Source of the DNA: Phaeotremella fagi
Lineage: Eukaryota > Basidiomycota > Tremellomycetes > Tremellales > Phaeotremellaceae
Assembly: GCA_001599715.1 (NCBI GenBank)
Contig: BCHU01000013.1
Coordinates: 930,001 to 994,000, forward strand
DNA: 64,000 nucleotides
Direction: 5' to 3'
Below, piece after piece: positions 22,735 to 34,073 of this stretch. Each line of letters opens with the position of its first letter. The stretch's first letter is position 1. Position numbers and translations under genes: made by a program. The notes below the pieces were generated by a model. The model did no database searches, had not been told where the DNA came from, and saw only the letters and a program-made list of their open reading frames with translations.

Positions 22735-23869
22735 TCAGATATTCAAATCACCGTTTGGGAGGAAAAAACCACTAGGTATATGATCTGTTCCAGGATCCAT
22801 TTCACCTTCTCTCCATCCATCATTGTTGAGAAGGTCCAACAAAACACTACCCCGGTGGTCGATAGCAATGTACTGATTACGTCTGGTGAAAGTACTACCA
22901 CGTGATTGTATAGTAACTTGATCTATTCCTCCGCGAAACCCGTTAACGACACTGAGCTGATCGACATCTGTCTGCTCGTCGTCAATGTTGAGTTCATTAT
23001 CACCGATACCGTCATCTTCATTTCCTTCTTCTTCTTCTTCTTCGTCATCATCTTCATCATCTTCTTCGTCAGGATTCAACATTTTCAGGCCAAAGGTCTT
23101 CACAGCAGTGGAATACATCTGTGAGATTCGTCAATAAATAGAGTTGACGACCAGACCACGAAACTTACTTTTCGCATTTCAAGCTGATACCCTTTTTTCT
23201 CTTCCTCGTTGAAACTGGGTTTAGCGTAATTTGAAAGCTTCAAATGGATTTCCAGTCTTGCCAAAGTGTTTCTTATTAAGGTTACTTACCATGTTGTCAA
23301 GAATATCCAACACCGATCTTAGAGCTTGTGATGACATGTATTGTTTTTCACCTCTTTCATCGAGGATTAGTTTTCGAGTACCTCTATTGACCTTCAATGA
23401 TCTAGCAATTTTCCATTCTATAAAACGTTTACATCGCGCTATTAAAGCTTATCAGCATAGCCTTTAATTTCTATTACATAGAAATGATGGATTGATTGAA
23501 TCTATAGAAGAAATGATTCAGACCGGAGCCCAACTCACTGATCAAAGACTTGTCGTTCGTCAACTCCTTCTTAACGTGTTCTCCCTTATTATACGTGGTG
23601 TGAAACTCGGCGAATTCTTCCATTGACAAAACGACTTTTCGTTTAGTGATATCTTCTCCATGGGGTATAATCGTCATCAACTTTGCCCGTTTCTTCCAAC
23701 CCTCATCATCGTATTCCAAAGGGAGTTCCTGGGACGTGAGTCGACCAGGATGAAATGGTTTAAAGAAATCAAGAGCATCTTCTTGATCTTGGAGCTCGTC
23801 CAAGCCTTCACCTCCCAGCCACGCTTCAGGCGCGGCAAGTCCTAAGAGAGATTCGAAACTGTCGTCCAT
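22735..23869 (-). CDS. unknown protein with poly-Asp/Glu tract
   Basis: Four exons join cleanly. Introns lie near 23,434-23,539, 23,240-23,291 and 23,119-23,168, all with good GTGAGT/GTAAGT donors. The N-terminal part starts MDDSFESLLGLAAPEAWLGG and includes KRAKLMTIIPHGEDITKRK. The middle exons read RFIEWKIARSLKVNRGTRK and QALRSVLDILDNM, which looks like a helical domain of about 90 residues. A nearly pure Asp/Glu stretch follows (about 23,020-23,070). The C-terminus ends HIPSGFFLPNGDLNI. I do not recognise the family. The acidic tract and basic helical core suggest a nuclear factor (inference). Confidence 0.65.
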
Positions 23870-24392
23870 TAGTGTTGGAGTCGAGACTGGGTTTCAGTGG
23901 GATTGAAGCTAGGATATGTATGTTTGTGTCACATGTAGTGATTTAGTCAATGATGATAAGATGGAATGAGAAAGACGTTGAGTTGACGATCACTGAAACT
24001 GTGGCGTTTGTGAAGTTTCAAGTTTGTAGTAAGTTACTCGTAGTAGAACTTTCTAGTCCCCTGGCATAAAACGATAGAGACAACATCCATCAACATGACA
24101 GTGACACGTCAACAACACTCGTGAAATGTACAGCGATAATACCCAGAGTAGATACAAATATATACAAACAAATCGATATACCTTTCCAGTACGAATGCGA
24201 AAGCAGATGCATGTCTCAAGGTGCCACATTCATAACTCCGCCAAAAATCGAATGTGGCGCGCGGCTAGTACGTGGCTTTTTTTATTCGTTTTTTGCGTAA
24301 TTTTACCTTTTTGGGCGCATCCTGTTAAAACAATCGCTTTCTAAACATGAAAAAGACCCAGAAGCATTCAAAAAATACGCAAAAAGATTACA
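23870..24392. other. intergenic, no protein gene seen
   Basis: This is the upstream flank of the acidic gene and the 3' flank of the tRNA. A T-run in the tRNA reading direction (plus-strand AAAAAG near 24,381) fits a Pol III terminator. The open frame near 24,126-24,344 has no support. Confidence 0.45.
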
Positions 24393-24484
24393 AACCCACG
24401 GTGGTACTTGAAACCACGACCTTTTGATGGGGATTTTTCAACGATAAATCGTAGTCAAACGCTCTACCACTGAGCCACGCGGGC
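24393..24484 (-). tRNA. tRNA-Arg(ACG) with an intron of about 20 nt
   Basis: Read on the minus strand, the acceptor arms GCCCGCG and CGTGGGT pair over 7 positions with two G-U pairs. The D arm is GCTC/GAGC. The anticodon stem is TTTGA/TCAAA. The T arm is GTGGT/ACCAC with loop TTCAAGT. The anticodon loop reads CT-ACG-A, then about 20 nt of intron, then A. That places the intron after position 37 as in nuclear tRNAs. The intron contains TCGT, complementary to ACGA, consistent with an anticodon-intron helix. The mature length is about 72 nt without CCA. Position 73 is read as T, which is unusual. Confidence 0.85.
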
Positions 24485-24824
24485 GATGAATACTTGGCAT
24501 ATGCTGCTGTTTATAACTCGGCTGATTGGTTGACTTTACAAGCTTCGAATCTCGTTCACCGTCGTCAGAAATATCCCAACTGACTCCTTCAAACCTGTTT
24601 AAAGCTTTATTTTACAACGTTGTGTATGGTCACAAATAACGGTGGCCTTTACGCTGGATCATGAATCATAGATACCAATCATCTACCAAGAAAAACAGAG
24701 GTCTGTCGTCGATACTCTGGAAAATGGATGGCGCACAGATCGGTGACCCCTTGAAACAACTGTAGTGGGTGGGGCGTTGAATACTGATTGTCTTTCTCTC
24801 TTTATCTGTTTAGACTGACATCGC
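24485..24824. other. intergenic, no feature seen
   Basis: This is the flank between the tRNA 5' end and the next ORF. No repeat or gene is supported. Confidence 0.4.
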
Positions 24825-26438
24825 ATGATGCAAACTGAAATTCAAGCAACTGCTCCTCCTGGCGTTTTGATTTTATCTGCTCCGACCTCTTCTATCCCAA
24901 TCTTACGCCAAGCAGAACGTTCTCCCCTATACGTCGATCCTCTAACGTCAAAAATCCTCAAAGATGGAACGATCCCTGTTCCAAGTGGTAACCCTTATAC
25001 ACCACCATTCGTCATCAGAATCTTTGGTCTACCTCCCCATACCCCGAATGAAACTATCGAAAAGGTCGAAAGCATCTTATTCGACATCAATAGACGTGAA
25101 ACCCAAGAGCTCAAACCCAGTCATCGAGACTACATCAATCAGAAATGGTACACAGCCGGTAACGGTGAACTTGCCATCCACTTTTCCCAATTGCAAACTA
25201 CCGGTACCATCCGTTTCTCTGAACAAGGTCGTAGAAAGGTTACAGATAAATTGATAGAAATGGGAAGACTTCTTAAAGTGCTTCGAAAAAAAGGGTTTGA
25301 CGCTCATTGGAGTTGTGCACCTGGGACAGATAAACGGAACATGGGTTTTTTCACGCTCGACATTTTATCTTCTGCAGGTCGATATGATCAAGAAGAATTG
25401 CGTAGAGAGTTCACTGATTGGGTAATCGACCTTTCGAAAACCCTTGATCATCCTCTTGCCAATGTTTGGACCATGGACCAAATCGTATACAAGAAAACCG
25501 GAGGTTCTCAACGGGTTTACGTCAAATTCCTGCGACCATCATCTGTTCAACAAATGATCAAACTGAGTGTCAATTCTGATTGGAAATTCAAAGGTTGTTC
25601 CATTTCATTTGGTCCTTCTTCAACTGTCATTCCACCCCGATCGGCAGCGAGTATCGCAGTACCTATCAAGTTCAGTGCTATCGAACCAACCAAGAGAATC
25701 TTACGAGCGATGATCAAAACCTATGATCAAGTCTATCGACCCAAATATCCAACTCGGATTCTCAACGACGAAGAATATGTCGTCGGAAGGTTCTTGAAAA
25801 TCACACTTTCCTCATACGAAGCTGCCGTATACGTCTGTAGTCGAGAAGCCAAAGGCTCACAGCCATGGGAATTCGTTTACGACCTCAATATGAAAGATTT
25901 GAGAACACATAAACAAATCTCTGATCGAAATCGAGAGAGGCAATCGAGAGAATCTGATACGGATCGACTCGACGAGTTGGAGAAAAAGATGGAACAACAC
26001 ACAGCCTTCCAAGAGAGGATGATTGAGTTCTTGGCCTTGAAGGCTAAAGACGATTCTATCAATCAGCAAAATACCATGAAACATCTATCGGATATGATGT
26101 CGAATGTGGCTTTGATCGATCAAGAACGTAGCATGGTAGATGTTAAAATCAACGACGCCAGGTTAGAGTTATACTCTCTCGAACGAAGGAAGAATGGCAT
26201 CAATCATCAAATGCTACTGTTAAGGAACGAAAGTGACGATCAAGCTTCTCAACAACTAAAAACCTTGTTGGAAAATGATGAAGAGATAGAAGATGAGATT
26301 TCGAAGGTTAGAGAGTTGATATCGAGTTTGGAGGAAACACGACGACAAATCGTTTTCACATATGACGATCCACCAGAGTTGGTTGATACGCCGACGCCAT
26401 TTTGGGAAAGCTTCAACGATGCGACCACTGCTAGTTAG
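24825..26438 (+). CDS. unknown protein, 537 aa, coiled-coil C-terminus
   Basis: This is a long uninterrupted frame in an intron-rich region. I do not recognise the family. Residues 45-110 (FVIRIFGLPPHTPNETIEK) and 195-260 (SQRVYVKFLRPSSVQQMIK) have the alternating strand and helix look of RRM-like folds. Residues about 360-510 are strongly charged and heptad-like (DTDRLDELEKKMEQHTAFQ and later VRELISSLEETRRQIVF), so a coiled coil is likely. It has no signal peptide and no membrane segment. The intronless structure next to a tRNA raises the possibility of a retro-derived gene or a domesticated nucleic-acid-binding ORF, but no reverse transcriptase or terminal repeats are seen. Confidence 0.65.
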   Translation: MMQTEIQATAPPGVLILSAPTSSIPILRQAERSPLYVDPLTSKILKDGTIPVPSGNPYTPPFVIRIFGLPPHTPNETIEKVESILFDINRRETQELKPSHRDYINQKWYTAGNGELAIHFSQLQTTGTIRFSEQGRRKVTDKLIEMGRLLKVLRKKGFDAHWSCAPGTDKRNMGFFTLDILSSAGRYDQEELRREFTDWVIDLSKTLDHPLANVWTMDQIVYKKTGGSQRVYVKFLRPSSVQQMIKLSVNSDWKFKGCSISFGPSSTVIPPRSAASIAVPIKFSAIEPTKRILRAMIKTYDQVYRPKYPTRILNDEEYVVGRFLKITLSSYEAAVYVCSREAKGSQPWEFVYDLNMKDLRTHKQISDRNRERQSRESDTDRLDELEKKMEQHTAFQERMIEFLALKAKDDSINQQNTMKHLSDMMSNVALIDQERSMVDVKINDARLELYSLERRKNGINHQMLLLRNESDDQASQQLKTLLENDEEIEDEISKVRELISSLEETRRQIVFTYDDPPELVDTPTPFWESFNDATTAS

Positions 26439-26591
26439 GTTGATTGGGACGTAGTTCTGGTACCATCAAGGTGAGATAGGAGTCAGAATATTGTAATCTC
26501 AATCGTATCGTGTGAGGTATCGTCCTATGCATTTCGTATCACTCAGTGAAGTCAAAAATACATGTCTTTATGATGTCTATGGATACAGTCG

Positions 26592-28426
26592 CTATCGTTC
26601 TACAGATTTTGCAGTGTTCCCCTCAGAACTGCTTCTTTCAGCCATCATCGCCTGGTTTGTGGTGGAAGACAAAAACTCCAACAACATCCTCGTCCTATCT
26701 TTACTTTGAGTCAGACCTTCAGAAATCAAATGATCAACCATCTCTCTCAGAATCAAACGAAGCGTAGCCTCGTCAAGTGTTGGATCATAGAGCGTCGACA
26801 GGTTTACCATAAATGAAGAAACTTCTGGGTTGGTACTTGTTCTAGGTTTGGTGATGAGGAATTTCGTCAATTTGGAATTGTTCGAGAGAGAAACTGTTAA
26901 TGCAGTGATGAATCTTGGTCCGAGTTCTTGAGTCGCAGATACCAAATTTTGGATAATGAACAGGATGAAATTCTTGGTTTTTGTTGATTCGTTGGGGATG
27001 TCCTGAAACGATTTCAAGATCGTTTCAATACGAGCCACGTCTTCACTTTGTTTTAAGGATTGTGCCTTGCTCGCACTCGATAATCTTGTTGAGCAAATTG
27101 TCGAACTCGATTGTTCCCTTGGATCTCTTTCATTCAGAACGATTTCCGAAATTTCAACCCGTTTCACCAAAGCTCTTCGTTTAGCCAGCTTCAGTCTCGT
27201 CTCCCAGAATTTCATCAACCAAATAGACAGATTCTGTGGATCGTGCTCGTCAAAGTTCTTGTTCGAGCTTGAGGTGAGATATCGTCCTGTACTTCGTTGC
27301 GTCTCCTTCAAATTCTCCAATTGATCCGTCATGTCCTTCGAATCCGCAATCATAGGTATCAATCTACTTTGATTCGTCGACTGAAACACCTCTGTGTCAC
27401 GGTCATAATAAACACGATGGCGAAGCCAGAGGACCATAGAAAACTGAGAAACGATCGTCGGTATCGAAATGATATAACCCCAAACAGTAATCGGATACAG
27501 ATAAGTCATCGCGGTCATGATTGAACCCCCTCCAGCGATCAGACCAAAAATCCCATTTATCAAAGCATGAATCCTGATGTTTCTATAATGATCTTTCAAC
27601 ATTTGTCGCACCACTGGTGTATCCTCTAAAATTTCTAATTTGACGTGGAATTTTGGTCTTGAAGATTGCCATCGATGATATGCCCAGATAGCGTTGATGA
27701 TACCGTAAACTGCCATTGGTGTGTTTCCGACAAACCCAGTTAAAAGATTACTGGCGAGATAGGCAGAAGGATTCGCACCACCTATAGCTAGATATGTTCC
27801 GATAACCACCAATAAACCACCAAATCCATAGAACGCGTCCACACCCAATCTATCTATCAGTTCTATTCCGATTTCTCGTCTATTATTGGTCAAATGTGTA
27901 TCGAAACTAGAAGCATCTAACTCATTAGAACCAGAATGTGTTTCAAGTGCTTCTTGTGTGTGGGAAACGCTACGCTTCTCCTCGTCACCACTGTTTCTGA
28001 CCATTTCCTTCAGTCTCCTTCTTTCATTAAATAGTAAAATCAAATTCTGATAACTTCTATAACCATCGATGAATGCGAATGAAAGAACGAAAACACCAAG
28101 TGTAGCTCCAACAGCCATGACCACGATGGCTACTTGAGAAGGTGGGATATTGTTGAAAACGTTGGCACCGATATCAGAAGCGTTTGCGAGATCCAAAAAA
28201 CCAATTCCAAGATGAAGGTTGTTCTTTCGTATCGATGTTTTTGGATCAACAAACTTTCGTCTCCAAAGTTTACTGGATTGTTTCAGTAACACCTCAGTGG
28301 ATGTTTCTGAACATCTAATGGTTCAGTGGATTACGAACCAGTGACTCACCTCGTACCATTATCCTCTGGACCAGTTTGCAGCCCATTAATGGAACCATCA
28401 ACAACCTCCTTCTCTGTCTCTTGCAT
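26592..28426 (-). CDS. multi-pass membrane protein, unknown function
   Basis: The main frame runs from 28314 to 26592. A short first exon is inferred at 28350-28426 (MQETEKEVVDGSINGLQ). A 35-nt GTGAGT...TAG intron joins it in phase. At least five hydrophobic helices are visible: VAIVVMAVGATLGVFVLSF, YGFGGLLVVIGTYLAIGG, GNTPMAVYGIINAIWAYH, NGIFGLIAGGGSIMTAMTYL and GYIISIPTIVSQFSMVLWL. The remaining 250 or so residues are soluble, helical and charged, with a final Ser-rich tail. The layout resembles poorly characterised fungal integral membrane proteins; I cannot name the family. It is convergent with the ORF ending at 26438. Confidence 0.65.
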
Positions 28427-28932
28427 TCTCGAATCCTACAAGTACAGTCTAAGATGTTCTGAAAAAAATCTCCTTCTCTTATACGTTTTGCTGTGCATGT
28501 GTTTTCATTGAGAGTTGTACAGAAGCATATGATACTGCGTTTACGTACTTGACATGTTCTACGTTCTACGTGAGAAAAAGTTCGGTTACAAGTGTGGCGT
28601 TCAAAACGAAACCCAAAAAATTTCAGTGCTTCTAGATGAATTTGCGAGGAAGCATCGATGACCGTGTTTCTTCTGAGAAGTCGTCTGTTCTCATGTTATA
28701 TGGGAAAGTGTGGTCTAGTTTTTGGGTCTACGTTGAGCGGAAGATGACTTTGGATGAGGTTTGTAATGTTGGATTCGATAGATATAATATCTTCTTTCGA
28801 CAACTACCTTGGACTGATGAACGGTAACAGTAAAAGCAGAAACTGAGAGGGGGAAATATGAAAACTATTTAAGCTAAGAAGGTACAGAGAAAAAAAGAGT
28901 TGACAAATAACTAGAGTATTATGTATCCAAGT
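28427..28932. other. intergenic, no supported gene
   Basis: This stretch contains short A/T runs and a 63-codon open frame (28636-28827, plus) that lacks splice, family or composition support. Confidence 0.4.
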
Positions 28933-29496
28933 CTAGCTTTCACTCCCTTCATCCTCGTTCTCGTTGATATCTCCTCCCCCAATGACCCTCGCAACAAAGG
29001 CTTCGAACTCCAAAGCTTCCTGAGGAGTTTGAGTTGAATCTGCCTTAGAAACATCTGTTTGGAAAACAGACGCGATTCTTTCTACAACACTCTTATGTTC
29101 TTTCCTTTTCACCTCACCTGAGGCATATAGATTGAGTTGGTACTCCAAAAGAGCATCTTTCCACTTGCTCACACACTTCAAACTTCTCTCAAACATGGCT
29201 TGAATCATTTCATCTAAGTAAAGAGAATTCTGATCCACGTATTAAGTTATGGCGGATTCGACTCTTCCGAAAGTCTCTTGTGAACCTTCAAGTCTTGCCC
29301 TACTTCTATCAACGAGAAGTTTGTGTCTGGACTTGTCTGAGAAAAGAGTTCTTTGTAGATTTGATAGAATGAGACAAACACCTTCAAGTGAAATAAACTT
29401 GTCGTCAAAACTCGCATCACTTTTCTCGAGAACTGTGATGTTGGCATTGACCAGACTGAATTGAGCGTATCTGGATAGAGAGTTTGACCCTGACAT
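28933..29496 (-). CDS. small unknown protein, stop bypassed by a candidate intron
   Basis: Two open segments lie in the same frame, separated by a single TAA at 29242-29244. The upstream segment starts MSGSNSLSRYAQFSLVNANI. The downstream one contains EMIQAMFERSLKCVSKWKDA and ends with NENEDEGSES. A candidate 90-nt intron (GTAGGG donor after LLVDR, acceptor CTTAG before NEMIQAM) would remove the stop and keep the frame, giving about 155 residues. The alternative is a gene broken by one stop codon. The family is unknown. The protein is mostly helical, with an acidic tail. Confidence 0.45.
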
Positions 29497-29702
29497 TGTT
29501 TATTTATAGAATCTCGTTGATAAGTTGTTGGTAACTGAATGACTTTGAGAAGTAACGAATGAAGAAAAGAGAGAAGGAGAGGCGGAGAAAAATGACTTGT
29601 GTGTTCATAGTGATGCTGAATGGATAGAAGACGACTTTGCTCCTTTGAATATTTTGAAAAAAGGCAAGGATAAAAGGAAGTTATTTTTCAACAGACTTTC
29701 GG

Positions 29703-29879
29703 TCAAATCTGTTTTCGAAGGGGGACAGAGTGAGTGGGTACAGTATTCACAGTACGATGCATTCTCATATTGAAATTCTTTAATTGACTGAACATTTCCT
29801 TCGTGATGCGATAATCACATTCAGGAGACTTCTTCTCGACATCTTTTTCATCCTCGACATCTTGAGCTTTCAAAGTCAT
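29703..29879 (-). CDS. possible 58-aa small protein
   Basis: The ATG at 29879 opens a frame beginning MTLKAQDVEDEKDVEKK and ending at a TGA at 29703. It is strongly charged at the N-terminus and lies in an otherwise empty 800-bp stretch (29,497-30,296) between two genes. There is no homology or splice evidence. It may be a chance ORF, a remnant or a lineage-specific peptide. The rest of the stretch holds nothing I can support. Confidence 0.25.
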   Translation of the reverse strand: MTLKAQDVEDEKDVEKKSPECDYRITKEMFSQLKNFNMRMHRTVNTVPTHSVPLRKQI

Positions 29880-30296
29880 TTTTGATTTGATACTCTGGTG
29901 GAAGTCAATGGTGCTTTGAATATCGACATGTAACCAGAGATCAGGGGTTTATCAAAGGACAATACGTTAATTCAGTTCAATAATTATATACATACACAGT
30001 CTTGTACTGTTTCGAGTGGAAGTTGGCTCGTTACCAATAACTCTGATTGTTGACTTGTACAAGTCGTACTTGTCCAGACCTTTCTGCCTCGGTAAATATG
30101 CCACCCGACGTCACGTCAATCTTAACCTGCATTTCACCACTGGTGATGGTACACTGGGTTTATCACATACTATACATTCATCCTATATTCATCATTGCAA
30201 CCACAAAGTAGAGATCTACAGTACAATCGAGGACATCAAGTTCTCTCAGTTCTCATCCTAGTATTCACTTGAATTGCCCTCGATCCTGTGGTTGTT

Positions 30297-33244
30297 ATGA
30301 TCGACTCTTTCAATGAAGATTCAGTCTTCACGAGAACTAAATCACAGGATATCCAGTAAGTCGGCAGGTATAATTTATCACCACCCGAGTTGACATTAAA
30401 TCGATCGTAGAAATGCATGGATGAACCTATTCTCAGATCCTCTGATATCAATCTCTAAACTGAAATCTACAGCATTATCCAAAACTGGAATAGGAGAATC
30501 AAATCCAGACGGTACCATAACCCTACGATCAATCTATTGGAGAGTAAGTCATCCCTCTTTACCATCATCAATGTATCTGAAAGACAACCTTTCTTAGTTC
30601 TATCACGGTCTCCTACCTCCACCAACATCTTTGAACCTCTTCAAATCGTCAAACGAAGATTCCAGAGAAGCCTATAATTCACTTAGACGACGATATCTGA
30701 TAGCTCCTGATGGAAGATGGGCATCTGATTGTTCTGGGGCTGATGAATATGCTCAGATGAAGGTTGGATCTAGTAGTTCTGGTGTTGAAGGGAATGGGAA
30801 TACGTGGGATCCATTGAGTTTAGATGGTCAGGTAGGTTCAAGCTTTCGTCGTGATTAGTTTGTTATCTGATGAGAGTTCTTTAGAGTCCTTGGAAAACCT
30901 GGTTTAGTCATTTGGATCTTCGAGCTACTATACGTCAAGATGTCGAGAGAACGTGAGTGGTTGACTTGAGCTTTACTGATGCTATAACAGTTTCCCTGAT
31001 ATTTCATATTTCCAAATCCCAAGAGTTAGAACATCGTTAACGACGATATTATTTCTTTATTCGATACTGAACCCAGATGTTGGTTATCGTCAGGTGAGTC
31101 CAAGACGATGAACGCGAGTTGGAGCTGATATAACCCTAAGGGGATGCACGAACTGTTAGCAGTTTGTTTCTTGGTTGTTGATCAAGATTCACTCGATCCC
31201 AATGACGCTTTGATTCCCCCTTCAACCCCTTCCACACCCACCTCAAATAAGACAGAAAGTAGAGAAGCAATGCTTTCAACGTTAGACAGAAGACATGTCG
31301 AACATGACGCTTTCGCTTTATTCCAACAAGTCATGAAAGGTGCTAAATCGTCTTACGAATGGAGATCAGAGGAGGGACCTGTAAGTTTATCACTACCTAA
31401 AAATTCTGATTTACTGAAAACATCTCCCCAGAAATCTAGAAACACTTCAGCACCACCTGCACCGATCATCACTAGATGTGCAAATCTTCATTCCTCGTTG
31501 ATCAGAAGGATCGATCCTCAGTTATGGGAAAGATTGGAGACTGAAGGTGTGGAAGCGCAGATTTGGGCTATGTGAGTGGAGTTGGAAATTTGTTCATGCG
31601 TGTCATCACTGATATTGCTATGACTAGTCGATGGATTCGATTGATTTTCACGAGGGAGTTACCTTTTGGGATGGCTCTACGGTTGTGGGATGGGATATTT
31701 GCTGAAGATCCACGATTGGATTTGATAGATTTCGTCTGTGTTGCGATGTTGTTATTGATCAGGAATGAGCGTGAGTCAAGAAGATCATTTCTTCAAATGG
31801 TAATGCTAACTTGGCTCAGTGTTGAACGCCGATTATCCAGCACTTTTAACTAATCTTCTCCACTTCCCAGCACCAGATATGGAATACCCCTTCAACCCAT
31901 CGCTCATCCTCTCACAAGCCATCTTCCTACGTAAAAATGTCTCACCGGCTAGCGGAGTCGAGATCGTTCTACAAAATCAAGATTTGTTGGGTATCAAAGC
32001 AAGTGGACCGACTAGAAATGAGGTTGACGATCGAGAGAGAGATGGGGGGAGGGCTGCGATTCGTGGACAGGTCACCGGTAGTAATTCACCTAGACCTGGG
32101 ATGGGGAGTTTGGCTCAAGGGTTGTTTGAACGTGCTCAAGCTGCTGGATTGGATAAGGCGATTTTATCAACCGTCGCTGATCTACGTGTGGGTTGTTTTT
32201 AGTGTGTTGATGATGATTACTGATGAATGACAGAAAAATCTTCCAGATTCAAATACAGCTTATTCATATCTTCCTAATATCATTTCACCGAATTACTCCT
32301 CTGGTCGATTAGATGTTGGTGGATTCTCTACCATACCCAGTTCATCTTCACCTCTGCCCTACCGATCGACATTCTCACCGCAACCCCAACCAAGAACCTC
32401 ACACTCACCTCAAACCCAAATCCAAACCCAACCCCAGCTGAGTAGCAAACCATCAACAGATAGTTTATCATCAGTGAAAACCATGAAAGACGCCGAGAGA
32501 GAAATTGCAGAATTGAGATTAGCCATGGTAGGAATGGGGAAAGCGATGTCGGAATGGATAACCATCCTTTCGAACAACAACGTTGGGATCACTGATGATC
32601 CGAACGAAGCCAAGGCTTGGAACGGATTGAAAAGGGTTAAAGAAGCTCTATTGGAAGCTCCCGGAGTTGAAGTTGAGTCACTGGTGAAAGAATGGGGATG
32701 GCATGAGATCCTGGAAGCTCCTAAAAGTAGATCTACCACTCCTATCCCGACGACAGAGGGGGACGGGAAGGTTGATCCAAAATTACCTACTGGATTAGCG
32801 ATCTCTTCAGCTCCTTATGAGGAGAATGGGGATATTGTTATATCGGATTTAACACCTACAGCACCGGAGGTAGCTGTTTTACCAGCTACACCGGTTTTCC
32901 CTTCGACGACATCGATGAAATCGACTCAACCACCGATATATCTTTCCTCGAGGGACGATAAACCGTCTCCATCGATTCCTAGAGTCCCTTTCACGATTGG
33001 AGTGGGGTCACCTAAGAAACAGTGGGTTGGGACTCAGTATCGATCACCGATTTTATCTCATGGTGAGGGTTTGGGGATACAGAAAGATGGTGAGGGTGAG
33101 ACTGGAGGTGGAGGTGATCCTTTGGGAATGGGAGTTGGGGTGGGGAGTGTTAGACGGGATGAATGGAGACGGAATGGGAATGGGAATGGGAATGGGAACG
33201 GGAAAGGTGAACGTGTAGCTATAGGTTCGGATCCGTTGGCTTGA
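30297..33244 (+). CDS. TBC-domain Rab GTPase-activating protein, TBC1D5-like
   Basis: This protein would accelerate GTP hydrolysis by a Rab GTPase, probably in endosome/retromer traffic as TBC1D5 does. The start at 30297 reads MIDSFNEDSVFTRTK. Short introns break the TBC domain. It includes LRSIYWR then FYHGLLPP, the arginine-finger motif IRQDVERTFPD, the glutamine-finger motif VGYRQGMHELLAV, and later IWAIRWIRLIFTREL, MALRLWDGIFAEDP and FVCVAMLLLIRNE. A long insertion between the two fingers' subdomains is typical of TBC1D5-type proteins. The C-terminal 400 residues are disordered, with a helix (KTMKDAEREIAELRLAMVG) and a (NG)n run near 33,175-33,205. The total is about 850 residues. Confidence 0.88.
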
Positions 33245-34073
33245 GTTAGTCAGGATTGTTGTATTGTATGTGAAAACGGAAGACGGGTTGCGGTCACTTT
33301 CTGGATGATCTGTAGGTCATGGGATAGCTGTTTTGGTGTATTAGATCTTGTTGTAGAAAATTATATTTGTGATTTTATCGTGTTGTCTTGACTGTTTGCG
33401 CTTGTTTTGGGTTTTTCGACGGTTGACCAGAGATACTTCGAGTTATTGATTGTCTTGTCACACGGAGAATTGCGGAGTTTGAGTATTTGCTGTTGTCAAC
33501 TGGTTATGCATACAACGCAATATACAATGACATGCATTACAACGTAAGGTAACCACTCGTCTTACGGAGTACTCAATTTGCCACTCCACACTGTACACTG
33601 GCATTTTCGATGGAAAGGTTGAGCTCACCGATGACCGTTATGTGATATCGCCATGATTGTCAGTTCAGTGTTGTTCTTACCATCACCATGACCGTCAACT
33701 TAACCGTGACCGTGGTTGTTAACACCATCGCCGTGCTTAGCTCGGTCAATGCAGTGGAGATAGAAACGGGTAGAAGTCAGATGGAAAGACGTGGATTCTT
33801 CTAGAATAATCCGCCACATTCGAGGATCCGGCTTAGAAAGGTCTATTTGGTTCCAGTGAACGCTTACACATACATCTCCACCTTCTACCTTCTACCTTCT
33901 ACCTTCTACCTTCTATTCAACACACACGCATGCATATACACCGTATGAGTAAGCTATACATCACACCACTGACATATAAATACTAACTACATCTCAACGT
34001 ACTAACTATTCTTTCTTCATCTTGAACTTATTCTTCATTCTAATCTTACTCAAATCTTACTCATCAAACAACA
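33245..34073. promoter_or_regulatory. promoter region of the BAG gene
   Basis: This 829-bp stretch has no ORF of note. It contains TTCTAGAA at 33799-33806 (an inverted nTTCnnGAAn pair as in heat-shock elements, preceded by another TTC), a 7-bp CTTCTAC repeat at 33882-33916, and a CT-rich leader before ATG 34074. Heat-shock control would suit a BAG co-chaperone (inference). Confidence 0.4.
33882..33916 (+). repeat. (CTTCTAC)x5 tandem repeat
   Basis: Five consecutive 7-bp units, the last one ending in T instead of C. They lie in the leader region of the BAG gene. Confidence 0.85.

Noticed and set aside
24126..24344. 72-codon plus-strand ORF beside the tRNA
   Set aside because: Basic, low-quality frame overlapping the tRNA's terminator flank; probably chance.
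28636..28827. 63-codon plus-strand ORF between two genes
   Set aside because: No homology, splice signals or composition support; flanked by AT-rich sequence.
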